From assembly GCA_002049455.2 (NCBI GenBank), contig KV918985.1, positions 62,001 through 126,000 on the forward strand: DNA of 64,000 bases, written 5' to 3'. Shown in pieces: positions 1-11,533 of this stretch; position 1 is the first letter of the stretch; every line of letters begins with the position of its first letter. The notes beneath the pieces were generated by a model, which saw only the letters and a list, made by a program, of their open reading frames with translations, did not search any database and was not told where the DNA came from. The stretch is from Porphyra umbilicalis (lineage: Eukaryota; Rhodophyta; Bangiophyceae; Bangiales; Bangiaceae). A program made the translations under genes and the position numbers.

Positions 1-1539
1 ACCTTGGCCACCACCAGCGCCACGAGGACGCAGATGCTGGCAGCCGCGGCGGGCCATCCCAGCAGCGCGTCTGGGTCGGGAAAGAGGATCGGGAGGCAGG
101 GGCCGGGGATGGACGCCGCAAGCGAGACGGCCGCCGCTTGGGCCGCCCCCCCGCCGAGCTGGGAGCCGACGCCGCTGACAATCGCGCTCAAGAACAGACT
201 GATCACGAGCACCATCTGCACGCCGTCCAGGAGGGAGAGCACCACCCACCACCCAGACAGCATGCGGGTGGGCGCGGGTGGCCCCTCGCCCGCCGTCGGG
301 CGGGCGCCGCCGCGCCCCCCCGCCACAGCGGACACGTCCGCACCGGTCGGCCCCGTCGGCGGCGCGGGCACCGCGTCCCCGACCGCCTCGTCCGCCTCGT
401 CGGTCACGTCCGACTCGTCCGCGGGCGCCGACGTGTCCTCCACGCGCACCACACGGCGCACCGTCGATGCCGCCGCCGCCGCACCCGCCGCCGCCGCCGC
501 CGTCGCCGCCGCCGCCGCCGCCACGCGCCGCCCGACGGTCGGGCGCACGGTACCCGCCGCCTCACCGCGCGTCGCGCACCCGCCGCGGCCGCCACCGTCT
601 CGCGCCGCTAAGCCGGGGGTGGGGCCACCCGCCACCCGGCGGGGGCCACTCGTCACCGTGTGGGGGCGGCCGGCGCCGCTGCGGGGGCGGGCGGTGCCGC
701 CGCCACGACCGATGCGCGGCGGCGGTCCGCGCGGGGGCGGCCGACGGGGGGCGTGCCCCTGCCCGCCGCGCCTTGGAGGACCAGCCGAGATGGCAGCGTG
801 CGCGGGACGCCCGCGGGCGCCGCGGGAGCCGCCGTCTCTGGCAGGTCGAGCGCGCGCGTCGCGACCGCCCCCGCCGGCAGTCGCACGGCGACGGGCGCGG
901 CGGCCGCCGGGCACGCCGCCGCGGCGGCGGGCGCCGCCGCCGCCGCCGCGGGCGTGGCCACCGCCCCCGTCGCCGCCGTCGCCGTCGCGGGCGCCGCCAC
1001 AGCCGCCGTCGTGGCCGCCGCGGTGCGCGCCGCCCCCGCCGCACCCCCCCGCCGACGGCCGACGGCGCGCGCGTCACCGCCGACAGGGTCACTGCCGACG
1101 CGGTGCCGCCGCCGCCCGACCGGGGGTGCCCCCCGCCCCCGCCCGTGGGCGCGGCGCGGCGCTTGGCGCCCGCCGGCAACGTCGGCGCCGCCGCCGCCAC
1201 CGCGCCGGGTGGCCGCCCTTCCCCCGCCGCGGCGGGCGTCGGCGCAGTCGCCGCCGCCTCGGCCGCAGGCAGCCCCTCCCCCCCTCCCCCACCCCCGCCC
1301 GTCGCGCCGTCGTTGACCGTGACGGCGTCCGCCGCCGCCGCACCGCCGCGGCGGCCGCCGCGCGTCGGCGCGCGGCGGCCGCCCGTCGCCGCCGCGGGCG
1401 CCCCGGCCGCCCCCGACAGACGGCCAGAGCGGCGGCGGGCACCGCCGGCGCCGGCGCCGCCCGTCGACAGCGTCGACGTGGCGGTCGTCGGCAGCTGCTC
1501 CTCGGCCTCGGGCATCGTAGTCGGGCGGCGGGGCGCCAT
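1..1539 (-). CDS. Partial membrane protein, N-terminal part, runs off left edge
   Basis: No family is recognised. The likely start is the ATG read from 1539 (MAPRRPTTMPEAEEQL). A long Ala/Gly/Pro-rich, probably disordered N-terminal region follows. The natural reading then moves between frames twice, near 1000-1100 and near 660-720, both in very GC-rich DNA with homopolymers; indels or small introns are equally possible. Below about 660 one frame stays open to the edge. It contains an acidic stretch (VEDTSAPADESDVTDEADE) and then a hydrophobic segment beginning MLSGWWVVLSLLDGVQMVLV near 263. A second hydrophobic segment, ASICVLVALVVA, lies next to the edge. I infer a multi-pass or anchored membrane protein with a long cytosolic or lumenal tail. 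The C-terminus is outside the window. The left-edge hydrophobic frame is the best supported part; the joining of the three frames is inference. Confidence 0.45.
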
Positions 1540-2146
1540 GGCCACGTGCCTCGAGGAAGAAGGGAGCGGCGTGCGGGGACGGGGGGGGGTTGTGGGTGGT
1601 GGGTGGGGGGGGGCGGGGGGGGGGGTGGGGGGGCGGGCGGGCGGGCAAGCGACACTGTCGGTCGGGGCGTTTGGGCTGTGGCAACGACCGACGCGGTGCC
1701 GTTGCCCGCCGGCCCCTTTTCTACCCGACGGCAGGCGCGACGCGCGCGGGTGGCGGCGCGCGCGCCGCGCGCGCCGCGCGGCCGGCACACACCCCCCGCC
1801 GCCCGCCCGCGCGCCCGCCGCGCGGCGCGCGGCGCGTGCGCGGCGGCGGGCGGGCGCACCACCCGATCGGGCGCGCGCCGGCGGGGGCGCGGCCGCGCCG
1901 CGCGCGCCGCCGCCCGGCGCGGCAGCGCCTCTGCGGGGTGCCGGGGGGGGTCGGGCCCCCGCGCGCCCGGGCCTTGCGTGGCAGGGGACACGGGTGTGGG
2001 GCAGGCGCCCGCGCCGGCGGCGGGCGCCGTCGGGGGCGGTGCCCCCCCCCACCCGCTGGGCAAGCCCCCACCGCGGTGGGGCTGGGGCCCCCGGGGTGGC
2101 GCCCCCGCGCCCCCCCCCCCCCGCCGCCCGACGCACCGACCGCCGC

Positions 2147-2178
<32 letters not shown>

Positions 2179-2491
2179 GCCCCCGCCGCCCGCCCGCCGC
2201 CGCCGACGCGGTCGCCAATGGCCGGGCGGGGGGCGGCGCCGCGGGCGCCCGCCGCCGACCCCCACCGTCGGCAGCGGCGGCGGGCGGCGGCGGCGGCCGT
2301 CGCGGGGGGCCCGCCGCCGCCGCTCGCCCGCGCCCCCTCCGATCAAAAGTGCCAAAAGGGGTCACCCAACTCCTGCGTGTGCAAATATAGAAATCATAGT
2401 GGCCACCCGAAAGCAGGCCCCAAGGCGACCGACCGCGTGTCTCTCGGTCGACCAATAGAAAAAAATTCGGTCGACACCCCCCCCTGCGGTC

Positions 2492-2516
2492 CGCGCGCGC
2501 GCGCGCGCGCGCGCGC
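2492..2516. repeat. (CG)n dinucleotide tract
   Basis: About twelve consecutive CG dinucleotides, able to form Z-DNA in principle. It lies about 600 bp upstream of the bZIP start. Confidence 0.9.
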
Positions 2517-2758
2517 CCAAGGGCGCGCGGCACCCACCACGTCGCACGGGCGGCGCGCCCACGTCGCGGCCATCCACGTCGCACCGCCGCCCCCGCCCGC
2601 GTGGCGTCGACGCGGCCGACACGTGCGCGGCGGCGGCGGGGTCGCGGCGCGCCGACCGACGGCCGCGCGGGGCACTTGGGCGGGGACGCGCCCCCCCGGC
2701 CGCGCGGCGCCGCGGCGGCGCGGGGCGGTCGGCTTGGCGGGGGGCAGCTGGGGTTGGA

Positions 2759-2831
2759 CCCCCCCCCCCCCCCCCCCCCTCCCCCCCCCCCCCCCCCCTC
2801 CCCCTCCCCCTCCCCCCCCCCTCTCCCCCCA
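2759..2831. repeat. Near-pure poly-C tract
   Basis: About 70 bases that are C except for a handful of T. It is the longest such run in the window, in the 5' region of the bZIP gene, and its true length may be unreliable. Confidence 0.9.
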
Positions 2832-3124
2832 CGCCCCCCCCTTCCTCGCCCCCGTCCACCCGCGCCCCCAAGTCGCCCCTTCCCGACCCGCGGCGGCGGC
2901 GGCGCCTCTGCCTGACCGGCGCCCGCGTCGGCCGCCGGCGCGCCGCCCTCGCGCCGGCGGGCGCCGCGTGCCGGCCCGCCCCCCGACCGCCGACGGCTGG
3001 CTGCCGCCTCTCCCCGCGGCGACGGGTGGGCGGCCCGCAACCGTTTGCGGTCCCCCCTGGTTCCCCCACCCCCCCCCCCCCCGGCCCCCCCCCCGCCCCC
3101 CCTCCACCCCCCCCCCGCCTGACC

Positions 3125-4084
3125 ATGGCGGCGTACGTCCCCCCCGCGGCCGCCTTTGACGCCCCCGACGATGGGGTGAATGCGGACGCGCGGGCGGCGG
3201 CGGCAGCGGCGGCCGCCGCCGCCGCCGCCGCCTCGGCCGCCGCCGCCCTCGCCGCCAGCGAAGCGTCGGCGGCCGCCGAAGATGCGGCCGACGCGGCCAG
3301 CGGCCCGCCGCCCCTCCCCGCCATCCCCGCTGCCGCCGGTGCCGCCACTGCCGCGTCGGCGGTGGCGGCGGCGGCGGCGGCGGGCGGCGGCGCGCCATCC
3401 GCGTCCGCCCCCGGCGGCGGCGTCATCCCCATTGACGATGACGACGAGCCGCTGGTGGAGGTGGCGGCCGCGCAGGAGCAGGCGCTGCTCATCTTTCACC
3501 AAGTCAAGACGGAGAAGATGAGTGGCGACGGCGACGGCGGGTCGGGTGGCGGCAGCGGCGGCGGCGGCACGCCGGGCACGCCGGGCGCCGCCGGCGCGGC
3601 CGACGCGGCCGCCACGCCCGCCGCCGCCGCCGCCGCCGCGGCGGCCGCCCATGGCGGCGGCGGCACGCCCGGCGGCGCCGCTGCCGGCGGCGGCTCCCCC
3701 GACGACTGTCAAGACAAGGCGGCCAAACAAAAGCAGCGGGAGCGCGCCAACCGGGCGTCCGCGTCGGCCTCCCGCGCGCGCGTGCTCCGCTACCAAACCG
3801 AGTTGGAGACCCGCCTGTCGGCGACCGAGGCGGAGCGCAACCGCCTGCGCATCGCCGCGACGCGCACGATTGACAAGGCGACGGCGGTGGAGGCGGCCAA
3901 CGCGGCGCTGCGGGGCGTCGTGCGCAAGCTGTGGGCGGGGCGCGACCCGGCGCTGCGGCGGCTGTTGGCCGAGGAGGGGGCGGACCGCCTCGCGTTGGAT
4001 GAGGAGGATTTGGCGTTGGGGGGGGGGGGGGGGGGGGGCGGGGTCCACGGGGGGGAACCCAAATGGGGGGGGGGGGGGGCGTGA
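3125..4084 (+). CDS. bZIP transcription factor
   Basis: A 319-residue protein starting at an ATG in good context (GACCATGGC). Residues 20-100 are mostly poly-Ala, followed by an acidic patch (IPIDDDDEP, about 101-109) and a Gly/Ala linker. The basic region lies at about 199-222: KQKQRERANRASASASRAR fits the bZIP pattern N-x7-R with Asn209 and Arg217. A heptad-like amphipathic helix follows (ELETRLSATEAERNRLRI), with only some hydrophobic heptad positions, so dimerisation may be weak or partner-dependent. VKTE at 127-130 matches the SUMO consensus psi-K-x-E. By family it binds DNA as a dimer in the nucleus. The C-terminus is a Gly run followed by a stop, and the G runs there make the last 20 or so residues uncertain. 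Confidence 0.8.
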   Translation: MAAYVPPAAAFDAPDDGVNADARAAAAAAAAAAAAASAAAALAASEASAAAEDAADAASGPPPLPAIPAAAGAATAASAVAAAAAAGGGAPSASAPGGGVIPIDDDDEPLVEVAAAQEQALLIFHQVKTEKMSGDGDGGSGGGSGGGGTPGTPGAAGAADAAATPAAAAAAAAAAHGGGGTPGGAAAGGGSPDDCQDKAAKQKQRERANRASASASRARVLRYQTELETRLSATEAERNRLRIAATRTIDKATAVEAANAALRGVVRKLWAGRDPALRRLLAEEGADRLALDEEDLALGGGGGGGGVHGGEPKWGGGGA

Positions 4085-4416
4085 GGGTGCCGCGCGTTTT
4101 TTTTTTTCTTGTTTTTTTTTTGTTGGTTTGTCCTTGTTCTCGGTTTGTGTACGCGCTCGGCCTGGGCCTCCCCTTCTCGTGGGCGCGCCCGTCTGCGGTG
4201 TGCTCGCGTGTGTCGGTCGCCGTTGAGTTGTGTTCTTAAGATTTATGTCGCGCCCGCAGCAGCGGGCGCGCCCCGCACAAGGTAAGAAACGCATGAAGGA
4301 GGCGAGCCGACCCCACGCGGCGGGCGCCGCCCTTGCCCCACGCCGCCCCGCGCGGGGTGGGAGCGGAACCATCCACACGCCACACGCACAAGAGACTCAC
4401 GGTGTGCCCCCCCCCC
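4085..4416. other. Short convergent intergenic gap
   Basis: This 332-bp gap separates the 3' ends of the bZIP gene (plus) and the pseudokinase gene (minus). It starts with T-rich runs (about 4096-4130) that could act in 3' processing. No gene is seen. Confidence 0.5.
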
Positions 4417-7400
4417 TCACACCGCCTGATCGGCCGCGTACGGCGGCACGCCCGTGTGTCTCCGCCGCCAGCGGCGCCCCCCCCCCTCGTCGGCGCGCCC
4501 CGGCGGCGCCGACGCCACCGCCCGCAGCGCCTCCATCCGCCCCTCGGTGCGGCGGCGGCCGCGGAAGCGCGACGGGCGCAGGGGCACGCCGCTGCCGCTG
4601 CCGCTGCTGCCGCTCACGCCCCCGTCCGACGCGTCAGACGGCGCCACCGCCGGGGCGCCGTGGCGCGGCCGACCGGCGCCCACGTCCGGGGCCGCCCCCG
4701 GGCGGCGGCCGAGGGGCACCCCGCCGCGGCCGTTGGGGGGGCTCAAGTTGAGCCCCTCCGCGGTGGGGGTCCACATGCTCGCTGCAGAGGGGGCGGGGGG
4801 AGCGCCGGCGGCAGCGGCGGGGGTGGCCGCCGCGGCAACGCCGACCGCGCCGCCGCCGACGGCGCCGCTGCCGCTGCCGCTGCCGCCGCCGCCGCTGTCG
4901 CTGCCGCCGACGGCGCCAACGTCACTGCCGCCGAGCGCCCCCTCCTCCCCGCGGTGGCGGGTGGCACGAGCGGCCGGCAGCCGCACTTCGGGCGGCGCCG
5001 TCGCCGACGCGCGCAGCGCCACGTCGCGCACGTCGGCCCGCCGCCCGTCTGGCGTGATGACACTCGACGCCCGCACGACCGACGACATGCGTGAGGAGCC
5101 CGTGCGCGTCACGGTGGAGCCCGTGCGCGTCACCAACGACCCCGTGCGGCCGACCGACGAGGTGAGGCTGGTGCTGCTCGAGCCGGCACCGACGCCCCCG
5201 CGCGACGCGTCGGCAGTGCCCCCCACCCCCCCCCCCCCGCTTCCCCCTCCCGCCCCGACCCGCGGGGTCGGTACGGGCGACACCGCCGCCGCCGCCGCCG
5301 CCGTCCGCGCGTACGACGATGGCAGCGGGGCGGCGAGCGGCCGCGCCGGCGCGACGCGGTCGACGAGCGAAAAGCGGCGGGCGACCGACGCTTTGCGCCG
5401 CGCCGCGTCGGCCGCCGCCGCCGCGCCGACAACGGCGCCGCGACGGCGGGGGAGCAGGGGCGGCGCGTCCCACGCGGGGGGGTGCGGGTGCGCCCCGCCG
5501 GCCGGGGCGTCAAAAGGGTCCCCCCCCCGCCCGGGGGCGGGGTGTGCCGACGCTTGCCGCCGCAGGCCGCCGCCACGCTCGCCGCCGACAGCGGCGGCCG
5601 GCTCGACGCTGGCGCGGTCCACCCCCCGCCCCCGCCCGCCATGGCCAACGTCACCGCCGTCGCCGCGGCGGGCGGCGGCGGCGCGCTCGGCCGGCTCGGC
5701 CACCACCCGCGACCGCCGGTCGGGGCCGTGCGGCACGCCGCCCGTAAACGTGGCCGCGCCCTGCAGCGCCCGCCGCCGGCCGGACACGGCGGGTGACGAC
5801 TCCGCCGGCGGGGGGGGGTGCGGGGGCGGCGGCCGCGGGGGGGCTCTTGGGTGCCCCCCTCCTGGCCCACCCCCGACGCGGAGGAGCGCAGGCGGCGCGG
5901 GGGCCCCGCCACTGCCGCCCCCGCCGTCGCCGCCGTGCCCGTCGCCGCTGCCGCGTCGCGCGACCGCCGCGGCGCGCGGCTCGTCGCCCCAGGGGAACCG
6001 CCCCACACCTCCGCGGGCGGGGCGGGGAGGGGTGGCGCAAACCACGGCGCACGTAGCGCCGAGTCAGCCGTGGTCCGCTTGGCGGGCGCCGGAGACAGCA
6101 GCGACGCAATCAGCGTCCGCCCCGCGTCCGACACGCCCCGCCACGCCGCCGCGGCAGCCGCCGCCGACCCGTCGCCGGCCGCGAGTCGGCCGCCACCGCA
6201 GCCGCAGCAGGCGCCGCCTTGGCTCAGGCGGTCACCCCAGCGGCTGCCCGCCGCCTCCGTCTCGCCCCACCCGTCGCGGTCGGCCGACGCGGCAGCTGTT
6301 GACGCAAAGGAATCAGAGAGCACAGACCAGGTCGGCGGCACGCCGCCGGGGGGGACGGCGCTTCCCCTGACGCCGCCCCCACCTGCACAGCATTGCTCGG
6401 CTCCCTTCGCCACCGCTGTGGCAGCCGCCGCCACGTCGCTCGGAAGAGCACCCGTCAGCAGGTAGTAGAGCGTCACGCCCGCCGCGTACACGTCGCTGGA
6501 CGGCCCGTACGTGGCGCCCGGCGCCAGCAGCTCTGGGGGGATGAATGGCACCGCGTCGGGGTGGCCATCGGCGGCCATGGCCTTGAGCGCCGACGCTTGG
6601 GCGGCGGCCGCGGCGCGGACCGCCGACTCGGCTTGTACCGCACAGTGGCAGCCGGCGGCGGCGGCGCCACTGCCGACGCCTCGCCGGTGCCCCGCCGCCG
6701 CGCCCGAACAAGGCGCAGACGCATACGACGTCGCCGCGCCGGAAAAGCGCGACGCGCACGCGGGCAGCGGCGCCGACGCGCAGTAGTCCAACGCGCCGCT
6801 CGCAGAGCCCGTCCAGGACCCGCCAACGCCGAGCGACGGGCGGCTCAACGACCAGCCCGACAGGTTAGAGACGCTGCCGACTGGCGGCGCGTCGGGCAGC
6901 GCGCCGCCGTAAGGGCACGCAGCGGCAGCGGCGCCGACGACAGCGGATCGTGTGGGTGAGACGCCCGGCGCGACGCCGACCGGCACGCCAACACCGCTGC
7001 CGCCGTCAACCAGGTCACCCGCCAGTCGCTGGTAGTTGTACCACGCGGCACGCCCCCACGAGACGAGGCGCACCTGGGCGGCCGTTGGGAGCATCCCGAC
7101 GCGGGCGGCCGACAGCACGTTGGTCGGCCGCACCGACCGATGGACGACACCCTGCGCGTGGAGGGCGGCGAGCGTCGTCAGCAGGGCACGCCCAATGACA
7201 ATGACAGCCTCTTCTGGGAGCGGCCCCGACGACACCACGCGCTCGGCGAGGGACCCCCCGACGAGGAGCTCGGTCACCAAATCGAGCCCCCCCGCCGCGT
7301 CAAACGCGTCAATGAGGCGCAACGCGCCCGGGATGGCCGCCGCCGCCGCAAACTGCAACACCCGCACCGTGTGGTACCCGCGGGAGACGGCCAACTCAGA

Positions 7401-7988
7401 CGCCGGCGCCGCGTCCTTGGCCACCCGCTTGACCGCCACCAGCCGCAGCGTCCGGCGCTTGTCGTAGCCCATGACGACGGAGCAGGTGTCAGAGCCGCCG
7501 GGCGCGCCCGGCGTCGCCGACAGGACCGTCGTTGTCACGTCATAATGGGATTTCAACCGCCGGCGGATGGAGGTGATGGCGCGTACCCAGCGCACCATCT
7601 CCGCCTCGGACGCGAGCGACAGGGTTAGGGGCTTGGCTGACGCGCCCGATGCGCCGGCGCGCTCCCGCCGCCGCCCGAGGCCGCCGCCGCCGCCGCCACC
7701 GCCACCACCGCCGCCGCCGCCGCCATCCCCCCCGCGGCTGCTGCGGAGGCCCGACCCCCCACCCTCCCCGCCCAGCGGCGGCGGCGGCGTGTAGCGGATG
7801 TCCAGCTCAAACGTTTCGGGCACAAACTCCACATCGTCGATCGCGTAGCCGGGCACCCGAAACGTCTTGCCGCCATGCGACACGTGCAACGCAAAGTCCC
7901 GAATGGCTACGAGCGCGCGGCGGGGGATGGCCAACCGCCCGCGGCGGAGCCACACCCACCCATCGAGGCCGCCGGTGCGGTGGGACAT
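4417..7988 (-). CDS. PH-domain protein with a degenerate protein kinase domain (pseudokinase)
   Basis: The start is the ATG read from 7988 (MSHRTGGLDGWVWL). Residues 4-145 form a PH domain split by a poly-Gly insert: GW at the first strand, and the closing helix EMVRWVRAI. A kinase fold follows from about 165. The VAVKRV lysine is Lys187, the catalytic loop reads HRSVRPTN (283-290) instead of HRDxKxxN, and the DFG position reads SWG (310-312). The glycine loop is also poor. The later subdomains are present: PPELL, SSDVYAAGVTLYYLLTG and RTTADSALRAPWF. After the kinase domain the frame changes near 5850-5990. The tail to 4417 is Ser/Thr/Gly-rich, with a repeated TRTGS motif. Both catalytic Asp residues are missing, so catalysis is unlikely; a lipid-recruited scaffold or regulator is the inference. 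The frame join is inferred from composition and the stop position. Confidence 0.75.
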
Positions 7989-9717
7989 GGGCGCGACGGG
8001 GGGGGGGGGGGGGGGGGGGGATCCACGAGGGTGGCGGTGGAATGCGGGAGCGGGAGGGGGGGGGGTGGGTGGTGGGGGTGCAAGTGGGAGACCCACACGC
8101 ACTCCAGGTCAGGACGGGAATGGGACCACAGCACGCCGGGGCCGGCAGGGGCTTGAAGTGGAGCCGCCCCACCCCCGTGGCCGCGCGGCGGTGAGTGCGG
8201 GTCGAGCGCAACGTGCCGAGCACGGCGGGCAGAGGCGGAGCACGCGGCCCGCGGTGAGCCGCCAGGTCCGGTCACTGTGCTCGCTGCCTTCCACCCTGTA
8301 CGCCCCCTCTCACCACTCCCCCCCCCCCCCGCACGCCCCGCTAATGGACCTCCACTCAAACCCCGGGCGCGGGTGGGCGGCCGACGAGCAGGCGGCGCGG
8401 CGCGCACCCCAAACGCCGATTGTGGCGCGTGCGGCAGACACCGTCCACGGGCCCACGAGTCGACGGCGCGCGACGCGCCGCACGGCGGCGGCGCAGACGG
8501 GCGGGGGGCGGGCCCGGTGGTCGCCACCACCCCACCCGCGACGCAGCTCAGCGACGCGCCGTCCCGCGTCAGGCGGCGGGCAAGTTTGGGAGGGACACGC
8601 CCGAGGGGGGAGGGCCGAGGCGCCACCGCCTCAAAGCCAAACCGCCCCCAACCGCGCCGGCCGCCACCCCGCCGACCCGGCGCACGCACGCGCGCAGGCG
8701 TCGCCCGCACCCCCCCCCCCCCCCCCCCCCCCCCTCTGACACCGCGCCCGCGTGCCACAACCCGGTGCGCCACGCCGCAGCAGCGTCGCGGTGGCCGCCT
8801 GACGGTGCGCGCGTGGGCGCGTCGCGGCCCAAACCCACCCGCCGACCGCCCTCGTCGGCCTGGCCGCGTGGGGTTCCACTGCCGACCGAGAGCGGCAGTG
8901 TGGCGGCGCGGTCGGGCGGGAGGCGGGCCGCCCGTCCCAACCGGCCGGCACCGCGGCGCACGCGCGACCGGCGGCTGACGTGCGCGGCGGCGTTGGAGGC
9001 GGCAGCGGCGGCGCGGGCCGCACCCACCCTCGCCACCGCCAGACCCCCGGGGACCGGCCGGCTGACGAGGGCGCGGGGGCCGCGCGGCCGAGCTCTGCGC
9101 AGCAAACGCAGCCGGTTGCGCCCACAGCCGCGGTGGCCGAGGTCGATGCGGCCCCCGTCCCCCCCCCTCTCCTTCACCGTCAAGCCACCTCCGTACGAAG
9201 TGACCAATTGGGTGCTTGCTGGCCGGCGGGCGACCGGGTCCCACGACCGGCCGATGGCCACTGGTCGCCTCTCGCAGAGTGATTCGCCGCCAACCGTGCT
9301 GCCTCGCTTCGATCCCGTGGGGGATGCCCCGGCGTCGCGTTGGCCCGGCGCTCGGGTGTCGTTCCCCCGGCCACCTTCAGCGAGAGTCAGAAGCGGGCGG
9401 CGTGTCCGCTTGGGCAGGTGGAACGCGCCTGAACGAGATGCCCAGCTGTGCAGACTGACCAGAGCCCGCGTGCAAGTGGACTATTCGACGACCTCAGAGG
9501 CGCGCTCGGGCCACCTCGTCCAGTTCCTGCCGTTGGCTGGTCCTCGGGGGCCGGCCTGGCTGCCACTCGCGTTGGCACGAACGCGCCGTCGTGACCTGGC
9601 GTCGGTCCCCGACCGCCCCAAAGCTGCCACCGCGTCAGCCCTCAGAGAAACCGCCACCGCAGCACCACTCAGCGCACTGTTCCAACCGAGCCTGCTGTCA
9701 GATTGTCTCGACGGCTG
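7989..9717. other. GC-rich region without a confident gene
   Basis: Upstream of the pseudokinase. G and C runs are frequent (8000-8020, 8710-8735). Open frames exist on both strands, but their proteins are Arg/Pro/Ala-rich and show no motif or domain, as expected of chance frames in such DNA. It probably holds the pseudokinase promoter. GC content falls after about 9200. Confidence 0.4.
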
Positions 9718-11533
9718 AATAGTTCAATGGCCGAATGAGACCAAAAACATGATGTAATCCCCAGTACATATGTACCTGCTGCGTCCAGGACCACATTAAG
9801 TAGACTATTTCGAGACTTCCAACCAATACCACAAACTTCTGTTCTACAGTCAGTCTCCATCCATATCCCGTCCGATTGCTGGCCTACTGGCATGACGAAA
9901 CTCACTCTGTTTCGTAAACTGGACGTTGCTTGTGGACTGAGGTCGGCTTGAGATCGAGAACTACGATTGGAAGAGGATCGCAATCGATTCCACATCCGTC
10001 CCGATGGAGACCTCATACCGCGAGGAAGTCGTGCAAAGTGTCCATGAGCAAGCCCTAGTACGTCCTGGACCGTCTGGGTGCTTCAAGACTTGTACACTGG
10101 CCATCTGGAAGTGCCTCAGCATCTCTTCCCCTGCTGCTTGAGACAAGAGCGTCAGATCGCGGAGTCGGATGCGCGTGTTGCAAGACGTCAGATCAACTCC
10201 TTCAGTGTCAACATTCCGCATTTGAATCAGTAAGTGCGGCTCCGGACGAGCGGGCTACATGAGTATTCGAAAGCGATCCTGCAACACGGCAACGACACCT
10301 GTTCTTGCGGAGGGTGGGATATGGATGGAAACTGACTGTACAGAGTGCTGTTCCATGACTCACGCGAGGACTGAACCTGAAAGTTTTTGTGCGATCGCTG
10401 TCTGATTGGTTCAACAGGTTGCTCTGGGGACAATGACAGGGCCCAATTCACAGAGAAGTTCACTGATAACGTTTTGATGTTTCTCATTTTCTGTGAGATT
10501 GACTGTACGCCAACCACGAAAAAGCAGGTCCGATTCAGATCGTCCATGATCCAGGTCAGTCCTTTGTGGGCATGGTTTGAGTGTCTTGGCACGAACCGTT
10601 GGAGGCGATGCTGGGGGGACTGTCCGGCTGGCAGGCCCAGAGGACACCTGCCACGGATCCTTACAGCTAGAAACGACGAAGTATGGCGGTAGTACCGATA
10701 CGCGGTACTCGGCTCCATACTGGTCGTCTGTGTGCAGCAGCTGCGGCTTTGGGAGCACCGTCATTGGGACCGGACAAGCCACAAGGCCCTATGGCGGCGT
10801 CATGGGGCGCTTTTGACGCGTGGATGTGACACGCTTCGTCGTAGCAGATCTCACCCTTACGGCAGCTTACAGGTAGAAGATGCCGTTTCGGTTTGACCAG
10901 GCACCGGCCGGCAGCCACCCACTGCGGACCGGCGGCGGACCCCGTCTGCAGCAGTGTCACGTGGCCGACTGCTTGTGCCACTGAACAAGCGAGCAGTGGC
11001 CGTCGGGTGGGACGCGAAAAAGAGGCAGAGGGGCAGAGGACAGGGAAATGGCGACCGTGACCCGAGGCCGCGGCACTTGGGCCGGCCCGTTCTGCCGGCC
11101 ACCGCGGGCGCTGGAAAGTGTCTGCGCCGGCACTACAGCAGCCGCTTGACACGAGGGACAGGGGAAGCACAACGGCGAACGCCAAACGTGGGCCACCCAT
11201 CCGTCTCACGTATGGGAACCAGTCGCCTGAAGGAGGGAGGGGGATTGAAGCGCCCAGACAGGCGCCTCCATCGCCGACTTCGTGGCCTGGAATTGCAAAG
11301 CCCGTCTCTCTACTTGGCGCCCGGCCGAACGATCCCATGCATCCGCCTGCCGGCAAGGGTGACGCCACGCCGGCCTCTGTCTGTTTGCCCGTGGCTGACG
11401 GCTTTCTGGATGCGACAGCTGGCCGCCATGGTAGCATCTGCCGCCACGAAGCAGGCAGCGGATGCAAAAGCACACAACAGCGTCGTGCAGGTGACGGATA
11501 CCCCCCCCACGTCGTGCCCTACCCTCCGCGGCG
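9718..11533. other. Lower-GC intergenic stretch, no confident gene
   Basis: Base composition is close to balanced from about 9.7 to 10.9 kb, unlike the coding parts of the window. Frames here are short, often start with non-ATG codons and show no recognisable domain. An imperfect inverted repeat (GACGAAGTATGG near 10675, CCATACTGGTCGTC near 10725) could fold back. It may be relic repeat sequence. Confidence 0.4.

Larger units (their letters stand above)
1540..3124. promoter_or_regulatory. Intergenic region between divergent genes
   Basis: This 1.6-kb gap lies between the left-edge gene (minus) and the bZIP gene (plus), so it should hold both promoters. Around 2340-2470 there is a short island of clearly lower GC (CAAATATAGAAATC near 2384) that stands out from the flanking sequence and is the best candidate for a core promoter. 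The rest is long C and G runs and CG dinucleotide repeat. I see no convincing coding sequence in it. Confidence 0.35.

Noticed and set aside
4-3159. Very long plus-strand open frame (1051 codons)
   Set aside because: Its product is Arg/Pro/Ala-rich without domains; it overlaps the bZIP start and lies opposite a minus-strand frame with hydrophobic segments and natural acidic sequence. Chance frame in GC-rich DNA.
7907-9718. Long overlapping frames on both strands upstream of the pseudokinase
   Set aside because: No domain, extreme residue bias and disagreement between strands; treated as non-coding.
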